In this document: positions 52,495 through 64,000 of the stretch, piece after piece
Layout of the letters: each line of letters starts with the position of its first letter
How positions within the stretch are numbered: the first letter of the stretch is position 1
NCBI GenBank assembly: GCA_019914945.1
Contig: CM034104.1
Location: 14,124,046 to 14,188,045, forward strand
Length of the DNA stretch: 64,000 bases
DNA from: Typha latifolia
Taxonomy: Eukaryota; Streptophyta; Magnoliopsida; Poales; Typhaceae
Reading direction: 5' to 3'
Notes under the pieces: model-generated
Database searches by the model: none
The model's input: the letters and a program-made list of their open reading frames with translations, nothing else
Told to the model about the DNA's origin: nothing
Position numbers and translations under genes: made by a program

Positions 52495-55400
52495 CCTCTC
52501 TCTCTATATATAAATGGAGAGAGAGAGTAACTTATTGCACTCTGTGGTTTCAGTTTGAAAGAGAAAACACATGATAACTGAAAGTGGTTAAATTAGAAGT
52601 GATGCGTATCAGTTTAAACTTTAAAGCTGTCTATCTGAATGCCAAGTTGAAAGTTCACAGCACAGTACGAATTACAACATTTATAAAATGATTCTAAATG
52701 GGGATTGACTTAATGCACTTTACATAACAAGTTAAGTGCAGATAAACTGACATGTGCCAGAGGTTGACAAACATCGCCAATGGTACTGTTCTGCTCGAGA
52801 CAAATGAAGTCATGTCTTACTAGCTAAGATGAATTGTGCACATGACCTTGCAGTAATGTTAAAATGGCAGATGCAGAGAACTCTGATTACAATAGAGCAA
52901 ATACCAAATCTATATGCAGGACTTTACCTTAGCAGCGGCATTTAATATTTGAAGCTTTGCCTCAAGCTCTTCAGAAACAAAAGACCAAGCAAGATACTTC
53001 AGTACATTTGGTACTATTCTAGGAATAATCTTTCCCACAGAGTTATACTCTCCGAAGATCCAAATGATCATTGCACGTGCTGCGGGTTCCTTAATTATCT
53101 CCAGTTTGTGAGCCAATTGAACAATCACCTTCAGAAAGTTTAAAAAATGGGAAGGGTAAGAGGAAAATGAAAAAGAATGCAACTAGAACCTCCATATCAT
53201 ATAATAGCATGCAGAGATGGACTATAGAGAATGATCCATTAAATGCTCTTCTTGTTAACATTGAACTAGAGATAACTAAAGGGATTGAGAATCAAAAAAG
53301 AATATACCAGATTGCTTACTGTGATGCCTTGGAAAAAGAGAATTTGTTACAGAAAAAGAGTTTGTACAATTTAAAGGCAGATAATGTGATTCCATCAGGA
53401 CAAAGTTGGAGAATAATAGTGTTTACACATAATCTTATTGTTCTCTCCCAATATTCCCAGGCAGGAGAAAAGGGAAAAGAAGAAGACTTTAAGGCATCAC
53501 ATTGAATGATCTTCAAATGTTACAGAGCAAACCAACCACACTGAAGAAAGAAAATAGATGGGGGTTCAAAATCACTGGCAAAGGAAAGGAAAAAGCTAGA
53601 GACTTAAAATTTGCATGAATGGTTATAAGAAGGATATGTACATAACAATCATTTTCATAATTAAAAGTGAGGCGAATCCCGAACAAATCCAGGATTTGCT
53701 GGAATAGAATATGTGCAAGAATAAGCTCTCGTATAAGCTAAGGAAGAAATACCTTCTCATGACTAGCAGGATCTAGCTTAATTATTGCTTTGATTGACAT
53801 GATTGCTTGGACCAAGACACCGACTTCTCCATCAATCTGGCATGAATTGTTGACAGATGATTCTGCAATATGATGTATGTTATAAAGACCAAGATTCTTA
53901 TAGATGTGCTAAATAGATGCAGATGCAACTACTTTACCATAGACTACAAGCGCTAAAAGCCCCTCCAAGCAAGTAGTTGCGACAGTAGGTAGCCGTTGCA
54001 CACATAACCCGATGGCAGCAACCGTATCGACAACAAATCTCCTATTTGGATCTTTAATATAATCCTAGCAAGAACAACTAGAAAAAGTATAAGCCAACTC
54101 TTGGACTTGAAGAAACCAGATACAAGGCTCCCTTGAATTGAAGAAAGAAAACATATAATATGGAAGAGAGAATAATTAAGCAACATGCTGAAGTGCTCAT
54201 TAAATTTCATTATTGGGGACAGGGATTTCATCTTTTAAAAGCAATAGTTAAATTTTGGGGATTTCGTCTTCTGAAAAAAAATAGTATGATGAAACAATTT
54301 AAATAAATCATTACATAGTTTATATTTGACATCTGAATTATTTGCCTTGCGATTCAAGATTAGCATTTAAAATATCAGGAAACATATCTTTTCTGTCTCT
54401 TTTCTTTAATTTTCTTATCCATAGCCTGAACTGCAACAAAGAAGTTAAATTACTCTTCCTGCCAACTAACCTACAGTTTCATGCCAAACTCCTCTATAGT
54501 GATTATTTCCTTCAGCCAGAAATTTGTCACCAATTAATTATATTGCTCAGAAGTCAGAACAGGCTAGAATAATGATGACGATTTCCTATCTGAAGCACTG
54601 AGCATTTTGTGTAGACTACTATCAGTCTGTAAATAATAAGTAATATAAAATCATTCCATAGTTTACGATGTGTAAAGTTCTAACCATGACACCAAGATAT
54701 AGCAAGTTACCTCTCTGATGAATATTCCTATTGGGCACTTAACTGATCTAGATAAGAATGCCGTTAAACAAGTATCAAGAAGCCAAGATATGATGGCAGA
54801 CCTCAAAATAAAGATAAAAATACTATGCAGCTTGAGTAAGTACCTGGAACTCCTCAAAAATTGCAGGAATAGATGACTCTGTGGCAATAGTGGATAATAT
54901 TTCAAGTTTTAGAGTTCTGTGCTGGTAGAAATCTGAGGAACATATAAAAAAGTCTTCATAATGAGGTGCAAACAATGAAGGGACTGTCTTGGCAAACACT
55001 AATATGTTGCAAAGCATCTGCACAGGAAACATAGTAGAATGTCAGTTTTCCAACAACAAATTTATAAACAAAAGTACCATTAAAATTACTTTAAGAAAGA
55101 GTGATTTGGAAAAGCAAATGCATGAATCATACATTCAAACAACTAACATGTATCCGTGTGATCGCCAAAGAGAACCAAGACTATTATCAAAATAGCATGC
55201 ATTAAAGCAAGCAAAGGATTACCACATATTTTGCAGCATGTGACGACCTCAAAATAAATAGGATCGGCTTAACGATCCTTTGGACATCTTCCCTTGGGGC
55301 CATAATCCAATGCACACCTGCAGCTGCAAGTACAACTGCACTATTTTGACTCCAGAGTAGAGGTGATGTACATTGCAACAAAATGTCGACATCATCATTT

Positions 55401-57398
55401 TGGCTAGTTGTTAGAACTAAGCCATCAAGCTTATTATTATTCCCAGTAATATATCCAGACTGAGATAAGTATCTGTCTTGTCCTTCGATGTAATATCTGA
55501 GCATCATCCTATTCAATTTAAAGTCAGATGGCTCACCTCCATCACCACAATTATTATAGGTCATATTACCATGAGCAGCAGAATCTTTGTCAGATTGGGA
55601 ATCTGAACACAGCATTGTAGACTCTTTAACAAGTCCATGCCGAGCAACTACATAGCGCAAGAGAATCTCAATCAAAACAATTTGGGCCCATTCTTCGACA
55701 TCTGGAAGTGTTTCACATAGCCTTCTGAAGTTCTTTGCTATTAATAATAAATTATTTGGGCAAACAGATTTAAATGCAGTTGCAGCAGCTCCAACTACAC
55801 CTGGGGAATTATCGCCTAACAAGACATCCACAAACTGCAGCACACAAAACAACTTTAAGCTACAATAAGTGATTGGCAAATGTACAACGAGGGAGATGGT
55901 TTAGCAGTGAACCAACCTCCTCTAGAGAAGTACTTTCCTCCTGGTGCAAGTCGTGTAACTTAGGGAGTGCATAGGCAGCACATTTTCTAACATATGCTGA
56001 TGGATCTCTGGCACATTTACTGACAGCCACTAATACAAGAGGAGCTACCACATGTAACCTAATTCCAGCCATAGCACGCAGAGCCCATGCTCGCACCAAA
56101 GGATTGGTATCTGACAAGTCCTTCTGGAAACAGTTAATAGACAAGAGAGCTTCATTTGGACGCCTGAGCTAACAGAGGGAAAGAAAATGCCTGACATGTT
56201 AAAAGTTGCTAAAAAGAATCTTTATACAACTGCCAGCTCTAAGAAACTAGAGGTACTTAATAAACATCTTCTCAGAAAGCAATGAGCCGCTAACTCAAGC
56301 ATCCTTATTATAGATACATGCGTAACAGAAGCACTAAAGGATACTAATAAATGTTCATTTAAAAAGAAGCAATACTTAATAGAGGAAATCTATAAGCCAA
56401 AAGAAGACCCTAATCGTCATGCTGCAAGATATTTTCCTGAATAAATTACTGCTCATGGCAAACATGATTTATATTCAGGTATAAGAAAATTGGGTGTCTC
56501 ATCAAGGTTAAAGGTGATGATAAGAAACTAACAAAGATAAAGGAGACACGAATAGTAACAGTTAATTTATTAGCTATTGAGATATCTAGAATGCTATTTG
56601 CTGAAATAATGCAAAAGTAAGTAGGTCTATTATTTTGGAAAGGACGTCACAACTTTTTAATTATAACAACAGGTGTCCATAGAAAGTCTGTGATAATACA
56701 TCCAGGGGACAATTGCAATTCAGGCATGCTCTTAAAAGTAAATTTCCATCGCAAACTAGCTATCCAACTATATTAGGTTGAACCTTCATTCATAGTCCAC
56801 CGATGACCAACAGCCTCTCACCACAAAAAAAAAAAAGATCAGAATCTTAGAAGTTCATTCTCGCTCTATTCAATCCGATCCATCTAAGAATTATGAAAAG
56901 GATGTATCAAAAGAAAGTCCAACTCCGGCATGCTCTCAGCACCAAATATCTACCCGTGAGCTACATCACCAACAATACTGACTCCGAAAATAAGGAAAAA
57001 GACACCAAAAATCGTACTTTTCGGCATAATGAAGAAGATACAAATACACAAGCTTCTTCACTTCCAGTGACTGCGACGCCACATTCTTCACAACCTAATG
57101 ACAAAGCAAGAAAGAGAACAATTAGATAACAAAGTTCAAATACCACGCCAATTCCAATCTAGAGAGAGAGAGAGAGAGAGACCTGAGGGAAGAAGTTGGA
57201 GACATCGGCGCCCTGAGCGATTAGGGCGAGGAGGCGCTTGAGTGCTTCGCACTTCTCGGAATCGAAGCGGCTATCGAGGAGAGGGGCGATGTTCACGTCG
57301 TCGGGATCGTCGTAGAGGTGGGCGTCGGTGCCGATCCGGAGAACAAGGGAAGATGCCTTGCTTAGACTATCCGCTGTAGCGCCAAATTGGGGAAACAT
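49196..57398 (-). CDS. AP3B: AP-3 complex subunit beta
   Basis: Ten exons found on the minus strand: 57398-57183, 56168-55917, 55834-55223, 55017-54844, 54064-53938, 53862-53753, 53128-52928, 51363-50330, 50189-49923, 49541-49196; 3339 nt, 1112 aa. The beta subunit of the AP-3 adaptor sorts cargo from the trans-Golgi to the vacuole. The start MFPQFGATADSLSKASSLVL, the adaptin solenoid (NPLVRAWALRAMAGIRLHVV, CARDPSAYVRKCAAYALPKL, CTSPLLWSQNSAVVLAAAG), the acidic Ser/Asp-rich hinge in the 1034-nt exon, and the C-terminal ear identify it. One block expected between FFPQ and RPNEALL in plant AP-3 beta, about 26 residues ending in a LLHYAEK-like segment, is not found in 56169-57182. The frame stays open only with the upstream acceptor TTAG|CTC (exon from 56168); the neighbouring CTCAG acceptor (exon from 56163) would need the missing exon. 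All other expected blocks are in order. The gene may therefore be slightly defective, misassembled, or truly lack one helix pair. Confidence 0.88.
51776..51815. repeat. (AT)20 microsatellite
   Basis: A pure AT tract within the hAT-like element. Confidence 0.9.
52259..52321. repeat. Perfect 24-bp inverted repeat with 15-nt loop
   Basis: Arms 52259-52282 and 52298-52321 are exact reverse complements, each built on CTAGCTTAATGTTTAGG or its complement. The loop is 52283-52297. It lies near the right end of the hAT-like element. Confidence 0.9.
52421..52490. repeat. (TG)35 microsatellite
   Basis: Seventy bases of pure TG, about 24 bp beyond the right target-site repeat of the hAT-like element and inside the same AP-3 beta intron; followed by a CT tract, a TA tract and a GA tract that can pair with each other. 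Confidence 0.95.
57161..57180. repeat. (AG)10 microsatellite abutting the AP-3 beta exon 1 donor
   Basis: The tract lies directly downstream of the exon 1 splice site on the minus strand, so the intron begins GTCTCTCTCT. Confidence 0.9.
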
Positions 57399-58826
57399 TT
57401 CGATCTAGGTTTACGTTTCGAGAGGAAGGAGGAGGACGAGAAGCGGAGAAGGAGGTGATAGCTTCCGAGTTGAGGAGATATCGCGTTCGATTGGGGGGGG
57501 GGGGAGGTGATCTCAGCCTCTGTGGTTTAAGAACTAGAAGAAGACAATTTTACATATAACTCCATTTAACTAAGTTTACGGTTTGGACCCTACATTTTTC
57601 ATCACTTCAATAGTGCAGTTGATTTAAACTCTAGACCAAGGTGTTATATGCAAAAATTCCTTTGGAAATGAAGGAAAGTAATAGCTTTATAAGAGCAGTT
57701 CTATCCTTTTAGAAATTTCCAAGTTTTAAAAGACATTTTGTGCAACTCTTTTTCATCTCTGCATTCCATGAGCAGCAGCTTGGTTCAGTCAATTGTTCAA
57801 AAATTAAGTAGCAAATCCACAGAATAAACAACCAAAAGTTTTAGATACGATAATTTAGCTCATGAAATGATGAAAACCTGTCTACAATTTGAAGTGGGAG
57901 CCGTAAACATAGCTCCTCAGATGCAAAAGAAAAAGAAAATTGTAGACATGGGCAAACCCAAATTCTGGCACAGAGAAAATACTTGCTTGATTTCACATAT
58001 GATCAGCAAGTTTTGCATATCCTGCAGAACAAATATGCTAGAAAATGAAGCAGAAATCTTATACAAATCGAACGTAAGTTGTTTAATACTGAGTTCAGAT
58101 CAGACCTGAAGCTTTTATGGATTTCTGGAGAGCATAGTGCTAATATATTTCCAAAAGGCAAGTTCTTGATTATACCTGAAAGAAGGTGATACAAAATCTT
58201 GCTTTTCTAGTTTCATGCACATTCCGCATAAACATGACCAGATGATATAGCCATGGGAAGCATTTACAGGATTCCTGGACTATGCAGCTCGAACTAGAAA
58301 AGGAGGGGCAACCAACAATATCAACCACACAACTACAAAAGTTGGTTCCAACGACCCAAAAATACAGCCATCACCAAAGAAGTATTAAAAAAAAAAAAGT
58401 TGCAGGAACACCAAACAGCAGAAAGTTCGAAGTGAATGCTTCATTAAGACAAACTGCACTTTCCTCACTGCACTACATGCATATTGCTTATTGCCAACAC
58501 GAAGACAGTCACAGTCTAGGAAAAGCATAGACAGCAAAACAAGAACCAAAGTTTGATGGCTTAGTGGGATGAATAACTGTGAAAAGAACAATGCACATAT
58601 GGATCGAAATGCTCTTGTAGCACAATGATAATGAAGAAATGCTACAGGATTTTGTCTCAATGCTACATACACTCATCTTAAATGAACATATGCACGCATG
58701 GACAAAAAGTTGCACCTCCATGGTTACAAAACAAAGCGAAAAACAACTAGCTTTTGGAACAGACAGTAGAATGGAGAAAAATAGTCCAAGGAAGAACAAA
58801 GAAGACTTTGTAAACAGTCATCTTCC
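57399..58826. other. AP-3 beta promoter and spacer
   Basis: About 1.4 kb between the AP-3 beta start and the stop codon of the coiled-coil/RGG gene (both minus strand). It contains a G9 run near 57495 and AT-rich DNA. Several antisense frames here have no family signature. Confidence 0.5.
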
Positions 58827-60435
58827 TTAGAAATATCGACCACCAGAATTATAAGCTCGGCCACCGGGATATTGACCACGGGATTGAAGACCACGACCCC
58901 TGCCACCTCGAACAAATTCTGGCCTCTCACCATAGGATTCATAGTGACCTCCGGCATAAGCTCGTTGTGCTTCTCCGTATGCACCAGCAGCAGGAGCTGA
59001 AGAAGCAAAGCTATGAGCCTCAGCAGACACAACATTGTTCTGATAATTGCTCATGCGAGCCTGCTGGAATTGCTGATGACGTGCCTGAGATTCCTTTCGA
59101 AGGAACTCTTCTCTATGAGTAGCTTGACGGGCTCGAAGAACCAGGAGTTTCTCATGATATTGTAGATTAATCTCACTTAGCCTCTGAGAAGTGAAGACAT
59201 AATGCCACAAGAATCAGGGAAGTTGCTTCCAATGCAATAGGAAAAGGAAAGATATTAACTTGATGTGACATCATCAATACAACAGTATGAATAGTATTTC
59301 CCAGAGCATGAAGAGGATAATAACTTGTTGGCTTGCTTCTACATAAACAGCAAATATTGAAATGAATTGCAGTTCTTGCCAACAACCACCGCGGTAGCAT
59401 TTACTACATGCCACAACTTGTAATGAATTATAAAGTTTGGAAGAAGAATACTAATCCTATTGGTACAGATGCATTCAACACTCAAATCTTCACTCTAGGC
59501 TATTAACATCAGTGTTGTTCACAGAAAAGAAATATATATCTTTCCAAAGCAGATATGTTTCATAAAGAGTTACCAAATCCAATATCATGCGGAAAGAAAT
59601 AAAAGTAGAAGCCATGATCAATCCAATCATGCAGAAGTTAATACCGGGAACACTATTATCCCATGTACCTCTCTGTGCCTCGCATTTTCCACATCCTCTG
59701 CTTCCTGATGTTCCTTGGACAATTTCAAAATATCATGAAGAAATTTTTGTTCAAGACCTTCAATTGTCTGCGGGAGAGTGTTATCCTCATACCCAGCTAC
59801 CTCGCTGTGATGGGTTTGGGCTCTCAGATCCGCACCAGCCTGCTTTTCCAGACCAAATCTCGGCTCGGACCTTTGACCGTCATATGAAGATCGTGAAACA
59901 TCATTTCCTTGTTCTATATACAAATAAAAGTAGTGCAGCTATCAAATAACAATAGCAATAATAGGTAAAACACATGACATTTTATGTTCTAGAAAATGGA
60001 AGTCATTCTTTCTAGTGGAATGACTAAATAACCGATGCATTGATGTTCATAAATAACTACTACTATTGAGTAGAAGTGGAATGAGGAACTATTATTGAGC
60101 CTCAAGAAGTGCAAAGGGAGCAACTGTTAAAGACTACTGTTAGCCAACAAAGTAGTACCGAAAATAAGAAATTAAGTTAATATCAAACAACACTTGCCTT
60201 CATTGAATGAATATTCCGGGAGTTGATTTGGATCGTTTGTCGTATCTCGATCCCACTGCCAACCTCCCTCCGCCTTCAAAGTCATATACTGACGATCTTC
60301 ACCAGCCCTCGAAAGATCTCGCCCCAGGAATTGGCTATTCCCTGGGTGTTGCAATCTCTGAGCTGACATGTGCTGCATCTGAGCAGCAACCATAGGATTG
60401 ATTCCAGGTTCAGCATATTGCCCCTGGTCTCTCAT
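58827..60435 (-). CDS. Conserved plant protein with coiled coil and RGG-type C terminus
   Basis: Three exons on the minus strand: 60435-60198, 59913-59669, 59183-58827; 840 nt, 279 aa. The N terminus (MRDQGQYAEPGINPMVAAQM) is Gln/Met-rich. The middle is a conserved amphipathic stretch likely to form a coiled coil: LPQTIEGLEQKFLHDILKLS, then RLSEINLQYHEKLLVLRARQ and REEFLRKESQARHQQFQQAR. The C terminus is Gly/Arg/Tyr-rich (FVRGGRGRGLQSRGQYPGGR, ending GGRYF), a composition typical of RNA-binding or condensate-forming tails. I recognise the protein as widely conserved in plants but know no assigned function; an RNA-related role is inference from composition. Intron 1 uses a GC donor. Confidence 0.8.
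60196..60197 (-). other. GC 5' splice site (intron 1 of the RGG gene)
   Basis: Exon 1 ends AAT GAA G and the intron starts GCAAGTG. The acceptor at 59914-59915 leads into AA CAA GGA AAT GAT, restoring Glu-Gln-Gly-Asn-Asp. The alternative GT four bases downstream gives an early stop. Confidence 0.8.
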
Positions 60436-62019
60436 TTCATGCTACAATATATAACATTGATCTCCTTTCATTCCACAAACAGCACCAAATTTGTGCAAGA
60501 ACATAGTTACAGAAAATTCCAGACTACTGGAAAACATCTAATCCGAAGCAAATTAAGCAATTGCAACCATAAGAAAACAGAAGGATTAAGAACCAAAAAG
60601 AGGAAGAGAACAACGAGAATACCGGCACTGGATTACTAGCTTATTGTCCAAATCCTCGGATGTCAGAGTTCGCCTTGGCTTCTAGGGTTCCTTACAAGAG
60701 TTTAGAAAGGGGGAGCGAGCCTAGTTAAGATCGTGAAACGAGGGCTCGTGGCCGGGAATTGGATTTGGTGGTTTAACCTGAACCCGTTTTAGTTTCGATG
60801 GGTCGGCCTGTTTCAATGGGCCGAACTGGATGCCCATCAAAAGCCCACAGAGATTCTAGCATAAAAGGCACACACAGGTCCTCTGCTGCTCCGGCTGCAG
60901 GAATTACGTACAACTATGGTCGTGACACAACCTTCTCCATCTGGTTGACACGAAGGCAAAACTATAATTTCACCCCCTAATAAGTTCTAACTATGATTTC
61001 TAACATATACACCCACCCTTGAAAAAAGCATACTATCATATTATATATACAGTTAAATGAAAGTTCTGGGGTTTAGATATTTCAAAGGCAAATTGTGTGT
61101 TCTAGGAATATGTTGGAGATATCGAGTCATAGTTCAAGAGGCAAAAATTATTATAACAAAATAAAAAATAGAGAAACTAATTTGGTAAATATGAATTCTA
61201 CAATCAAAAGATCGTGTCATAAAAGCTCTGAAGAAGAAAAGAAATCTCATACTATAATTCCATATTTCTATTGTTTTACTTTTCTTCCTTTTTTACTGTC
61301 TGATTCAGGAACAGGCCATAAAATTTAGCACTATGCTGCACTGCTGTAGGTACCATGCAAATTGCATTCTGTTGATTCACTTGACATCAGAGAATTTATG
61401 TTCTCAAAGAATAGAACTTTTTTATAACCAATAACAAAAAGATTATAACTTCTAAGAGAAGACAATTCCGAAATACTTGGTAGTCACTAATCAGACACAA
61501 TAACTTCCTTTACAATCATAGATATTATGAATAACACCTGTATGATATCAACTCCATACCAAGTCCAACTCAGAAGGATGATTAAAAATTCCACATCTAT
61601 AACATGTAGAGGCATGCGGTGCCTTTCGATAGCCCTTAACAACAAAAATTGTACGACTGTATCTCAGAAAATTGAGGAGCTGACATGCCAATCACTTCAC
61701 ATTTGAGGATTGCAATACTAGAGTATGTTTATCAATAGTTAAATAGAACTCCATAAATTGGGAGACTCCAGACCTAGGAATTCCTCCAGAATTATTGAAA
61801 GCTAGACAACTCAACGGACAAGTCCTGCCGATCAACACCTCATCTGATGCTCCAAAGACTGGTTTGGTCTATCACTTAATCCCAATCTTCCGCCACACAG
61901 AAGTACCATACAGAGGTAATTTGATGGCGGTAGCACGAGAAAAGATGCTGCAGGCATGTTGCAGCAGCTGATGCAGAAAGATAATTTATCTGGATATTCT
62001 AGAATATAGATTTTTTTTA
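60436..62019. other. Promoter of the RGG gene and IWS1 3' flank
   Basis: No gene recognised. TGGGCC at 60817-60822 and AGCCCA at 60842-60847 (site II-like) lie about 380-410 bp upstream of the RGG-gene start. The remainder is AT-rich. Confidence 0.5.
60817..60847. promoter_or_regulatory. Pair of site II-like motifs upstream of the RGG gene
   Basis: TGGGCC (60817-60822) and AGCCCA (60842-60847, TGGGCT on the other strand) within 31 bp. Motif match only. Confidence 0.35.
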
Positions 62020-63818
62020 TTACAAGTACTTGACCATTCCACGGCCCTCCACACTGATTTTTGATGCTTGAAGCTTTTTCTTTTTGGGTGCTTTTAGCTG
62101 CTGCAGTTTCTTGTTCATCTGCATACCAATAAAATAATTATTATGCCCAACTATTCCAGAAATTTGATATCCACTTAAGAGGAATATAGACCCAAAAAAT
62201 TTCAGAAAAATAGATTAGGCAAACAAATTTCCATGTCATGTTACAGGCTCATCTACCTTAAAATGATTCAATATGAGCAAACCATCTCTGGGTCTCAAAA
62301 AAATAAAATAAACAAAAGGAAGAAGACTGATTACAAAATGGAACTAGATAAGAAAATATTCTTTATCTTCCCACAAGTTGCAGTTTTTTTGTTCATGCTT
62401 ATCAAACAACTGCTATAAGATGTGCTGCACCAATATTTCATATAAAAATATGGGAAGACACCTTCGCATGATGTACAAAAATCTTGAGCATTAATCTAGT
62501 AGATATTAGGAAAATTTTAGCCAAAAATAGGGCCACAGCCTGTTTTACCAGTGGAGCAGATTTCTATCATGACAAAAATCATTCCCTTAATCTGATCAAC
62601 ATTCTGTCGCACTTGTAAGATGCAACATGTTTTACAGGATTTTGATTGTTTGCTGCACTTTTCAGATTCTTATATGGAAGACAAAGCAAAACCAATCTAA
62701 ATAAACTATAGTGGTACCACAGTAAACCCTACAGCCAGCCATCAAACTCATATACTGATATTAGGAATCTAGAGAATTCACCCTTAAAATAAAGATAAGC
62801 ATAAAGATCTACATCTGGAAAAATAAGGTTTACAGAACATACTGTAAAGAATTTCTGCTATTCAGAAATGTTGCATATTCACTTTAAAGAAACTGTATAG
62901 TCAATAAACTAATAAAATCCAGATAACTTACCTTCAAGCGACGCTGATCTTGCACAACTTGTTTAGCTCGAGCCCTGATTTGTTCCGGATCTATCTTGGA
63001 TTGAGGGCGCACAACAAAATCCAGCGGTAATGCTTCAGGCCTAGAAGCATGTTGCCTTGAAGCTGCTTGACCAGTCTTCCGTCCCCTAAGCAATTTACAG
63101 AAATTAGAATACACAAAAGAAGCGGAAATTAGAAAACAAATGATCAATATGAACATCAAAGAAAACTGCTACTGAAAAATGTAATTTAACTTGAAGTTGT
63201 GCAGTCTTACTGTGAGAACTCAGCTAAATCAAGATCATCATCTCTGGATTGGAATCCAGCATCACTTGACACAGGCCTTTATTATAAATCAAGCACAAAA
63301 AATGTCCACAAATAGCGTTAGTAAAAATAGACCAGATTATTCTGTCTAAGATACACCAAAATTAAGGCTTTATTTACTTCTTCAATGATGGCCTTCTATA
63401 AGGAACTCTCTCATCATCAAAGCTCCTCATATCCTCAAATCTAGTACTTTTGTTAAATATGGGCCGACTCTGCAAAAGTTGACAAAATACCAAGGTAAGC
63501 ACCTCGTATGACTACCCCAGCCTTCATAGAGGAAGTGTGCAAGGAAATGAACCAAATGCCAGTTTGTTTTGCTAAAGAATCTCTATATTATTCTTACCCA
63601 TTTATCAACCAATTCTTTAGCTAATTTCCTGTTGGCTGTGGTCTCCTCATCAGATTTTGATAAGAACATAATGACCTGCAGATAAGCAAAAAGGAAGCAT
63701 AAATAAATGTCCACTATCACCTTAAAGAGACTTCGTGCTCTCAATTATTGCAAACCTTCCCAAGGCCACTCTTTTTCAGCTGCTCTCTTCTATCATATTG
63801 CTCTAAATCAATAGGAAA
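62020..63818 (-). CDS. IWS1: Transcription elongation factor IWS1 (SPN1), 3' part
   Basis: Six exons of a longer gene, minus strand: 63818-63756, 63675-63598, 63469-63378, 63276-63211, 63085-62932, 62118-62020; 184 codons including the stop. IWS1 binds SPT6 and RNA polymerase II and supports elongation, mRNA processing and, in Arabidopsis, brassinosteroid-regulated transcription. The visible part covers the end of the TFIIS N-terminal-like (LW) domain, FPIDLEQYDRREQLKKSGLG, FLSKSDEETTANRKLAKELV and WSRPIFNKSTRFEDM, and the conserved tail RPEALPLDFVVRPQSKIDPE, then QQLKAPKKKKLQ and SVEGRGMVKYL before the stop. The acidic N-terminal region and first part of the domain lie beyond the right edge; the gene is cut by the window, not broken. 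Confidence 0.92.
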
Positions 63819-64000
63819 CTGCAATACAGTAACAATTAGCATTAAAGGGAAAGAGGAAAGAAAAATAAAGGTGAGAATTTAACCAGTACTATTACAAAAG
63901 ACTTGACATCGGACTAAAAGCAAAATCAGGGTCGCATGAGTGACTTGGTATATGACTTAAAAATGCAACATTTAGATGTTACCAGAAAGAAATACCAAAT
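63819..64000. other. IWS1 intron reaching the window edge
   Basis: No coding sequence matching the upstream IWS1 domain is seen in these 182 bases, so they are taken as intron. Confidence 0.6.

Overview
This is nuclear genomic DNA from a flowering plant. Genes are split into many short exons with plant-type GT-AG (and some GC-AG) introns, intergenic DNA is AT-rich, and the families are plant-specific (SIAMESE-related CDK inhibitor, type 2 metallothionein, pectin acetylesterase, RLCK-VII kinase, POL-type PP2C). Several proteins look monocot-like to me, but the species cannot be fixed from the sequence alone. No bacterial, organellar or viral genes are seen.

Layout. 1-7.5 kb: an ankyrin/RING E3 ligase of the XBAT31 group (+), then a conserved plant protein of unknown function (-) whose C-terminal module resembles DNA-repair/phage-type 'AETRAKN-A' proteins. 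7.8-8.4 kb: a candidate non-autonomous hAT-like element. 10.7-11.1 kb: a one-exon SMR-type cyclin-dependent kinase inhibitor (-). 12.5-21.5 kb: two tandem pectin acetylesterase genes (-), each with 12 exons and collinear splice sites. 23.9-26.1 kb: a POL/PLL-type protein phosphatase 2C (-). 26-30 kb: AT-rich intergenic DNA. 30-34 kb: a DUF4378 protein (+). 35.3-35.7 kb: type 2 metallothionein (+). 37-41.2 kb: cytosolic triosephosphate isomerase (+). 44.7-48 kb: receptor-like cytoplasmic kinase (+), convergent with the AP-3 complex beta subunit gene (-, 49.2-57.4 kb). 58.8-60.4 kb: a conserved coiled-coil/RGG protein (-). 62.0-63.8 kb: the 3' part of the transcription elongation factor gene IWS1 (-), which runs off the right edge.

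The genes form no operon or cluster of related function apart from the pectin acetylesterase pair. Exon boundaries below were derived by hand, keeping phase and family conservation; all models sum to whole codons.

The points most worth checking are: three GC-AG introns among about 71, one of them GT-AG in the tandem paralogue; an AP-3 beta gene in which the exon expected after exon 1 cannot be found while the donor of exon 1 lies in a CT microsatellite; and a 767-bp hAT-like insertion with a TTCACAT duplication and a perfect 24-bp internal hairpin in an AP-3 beta intron.
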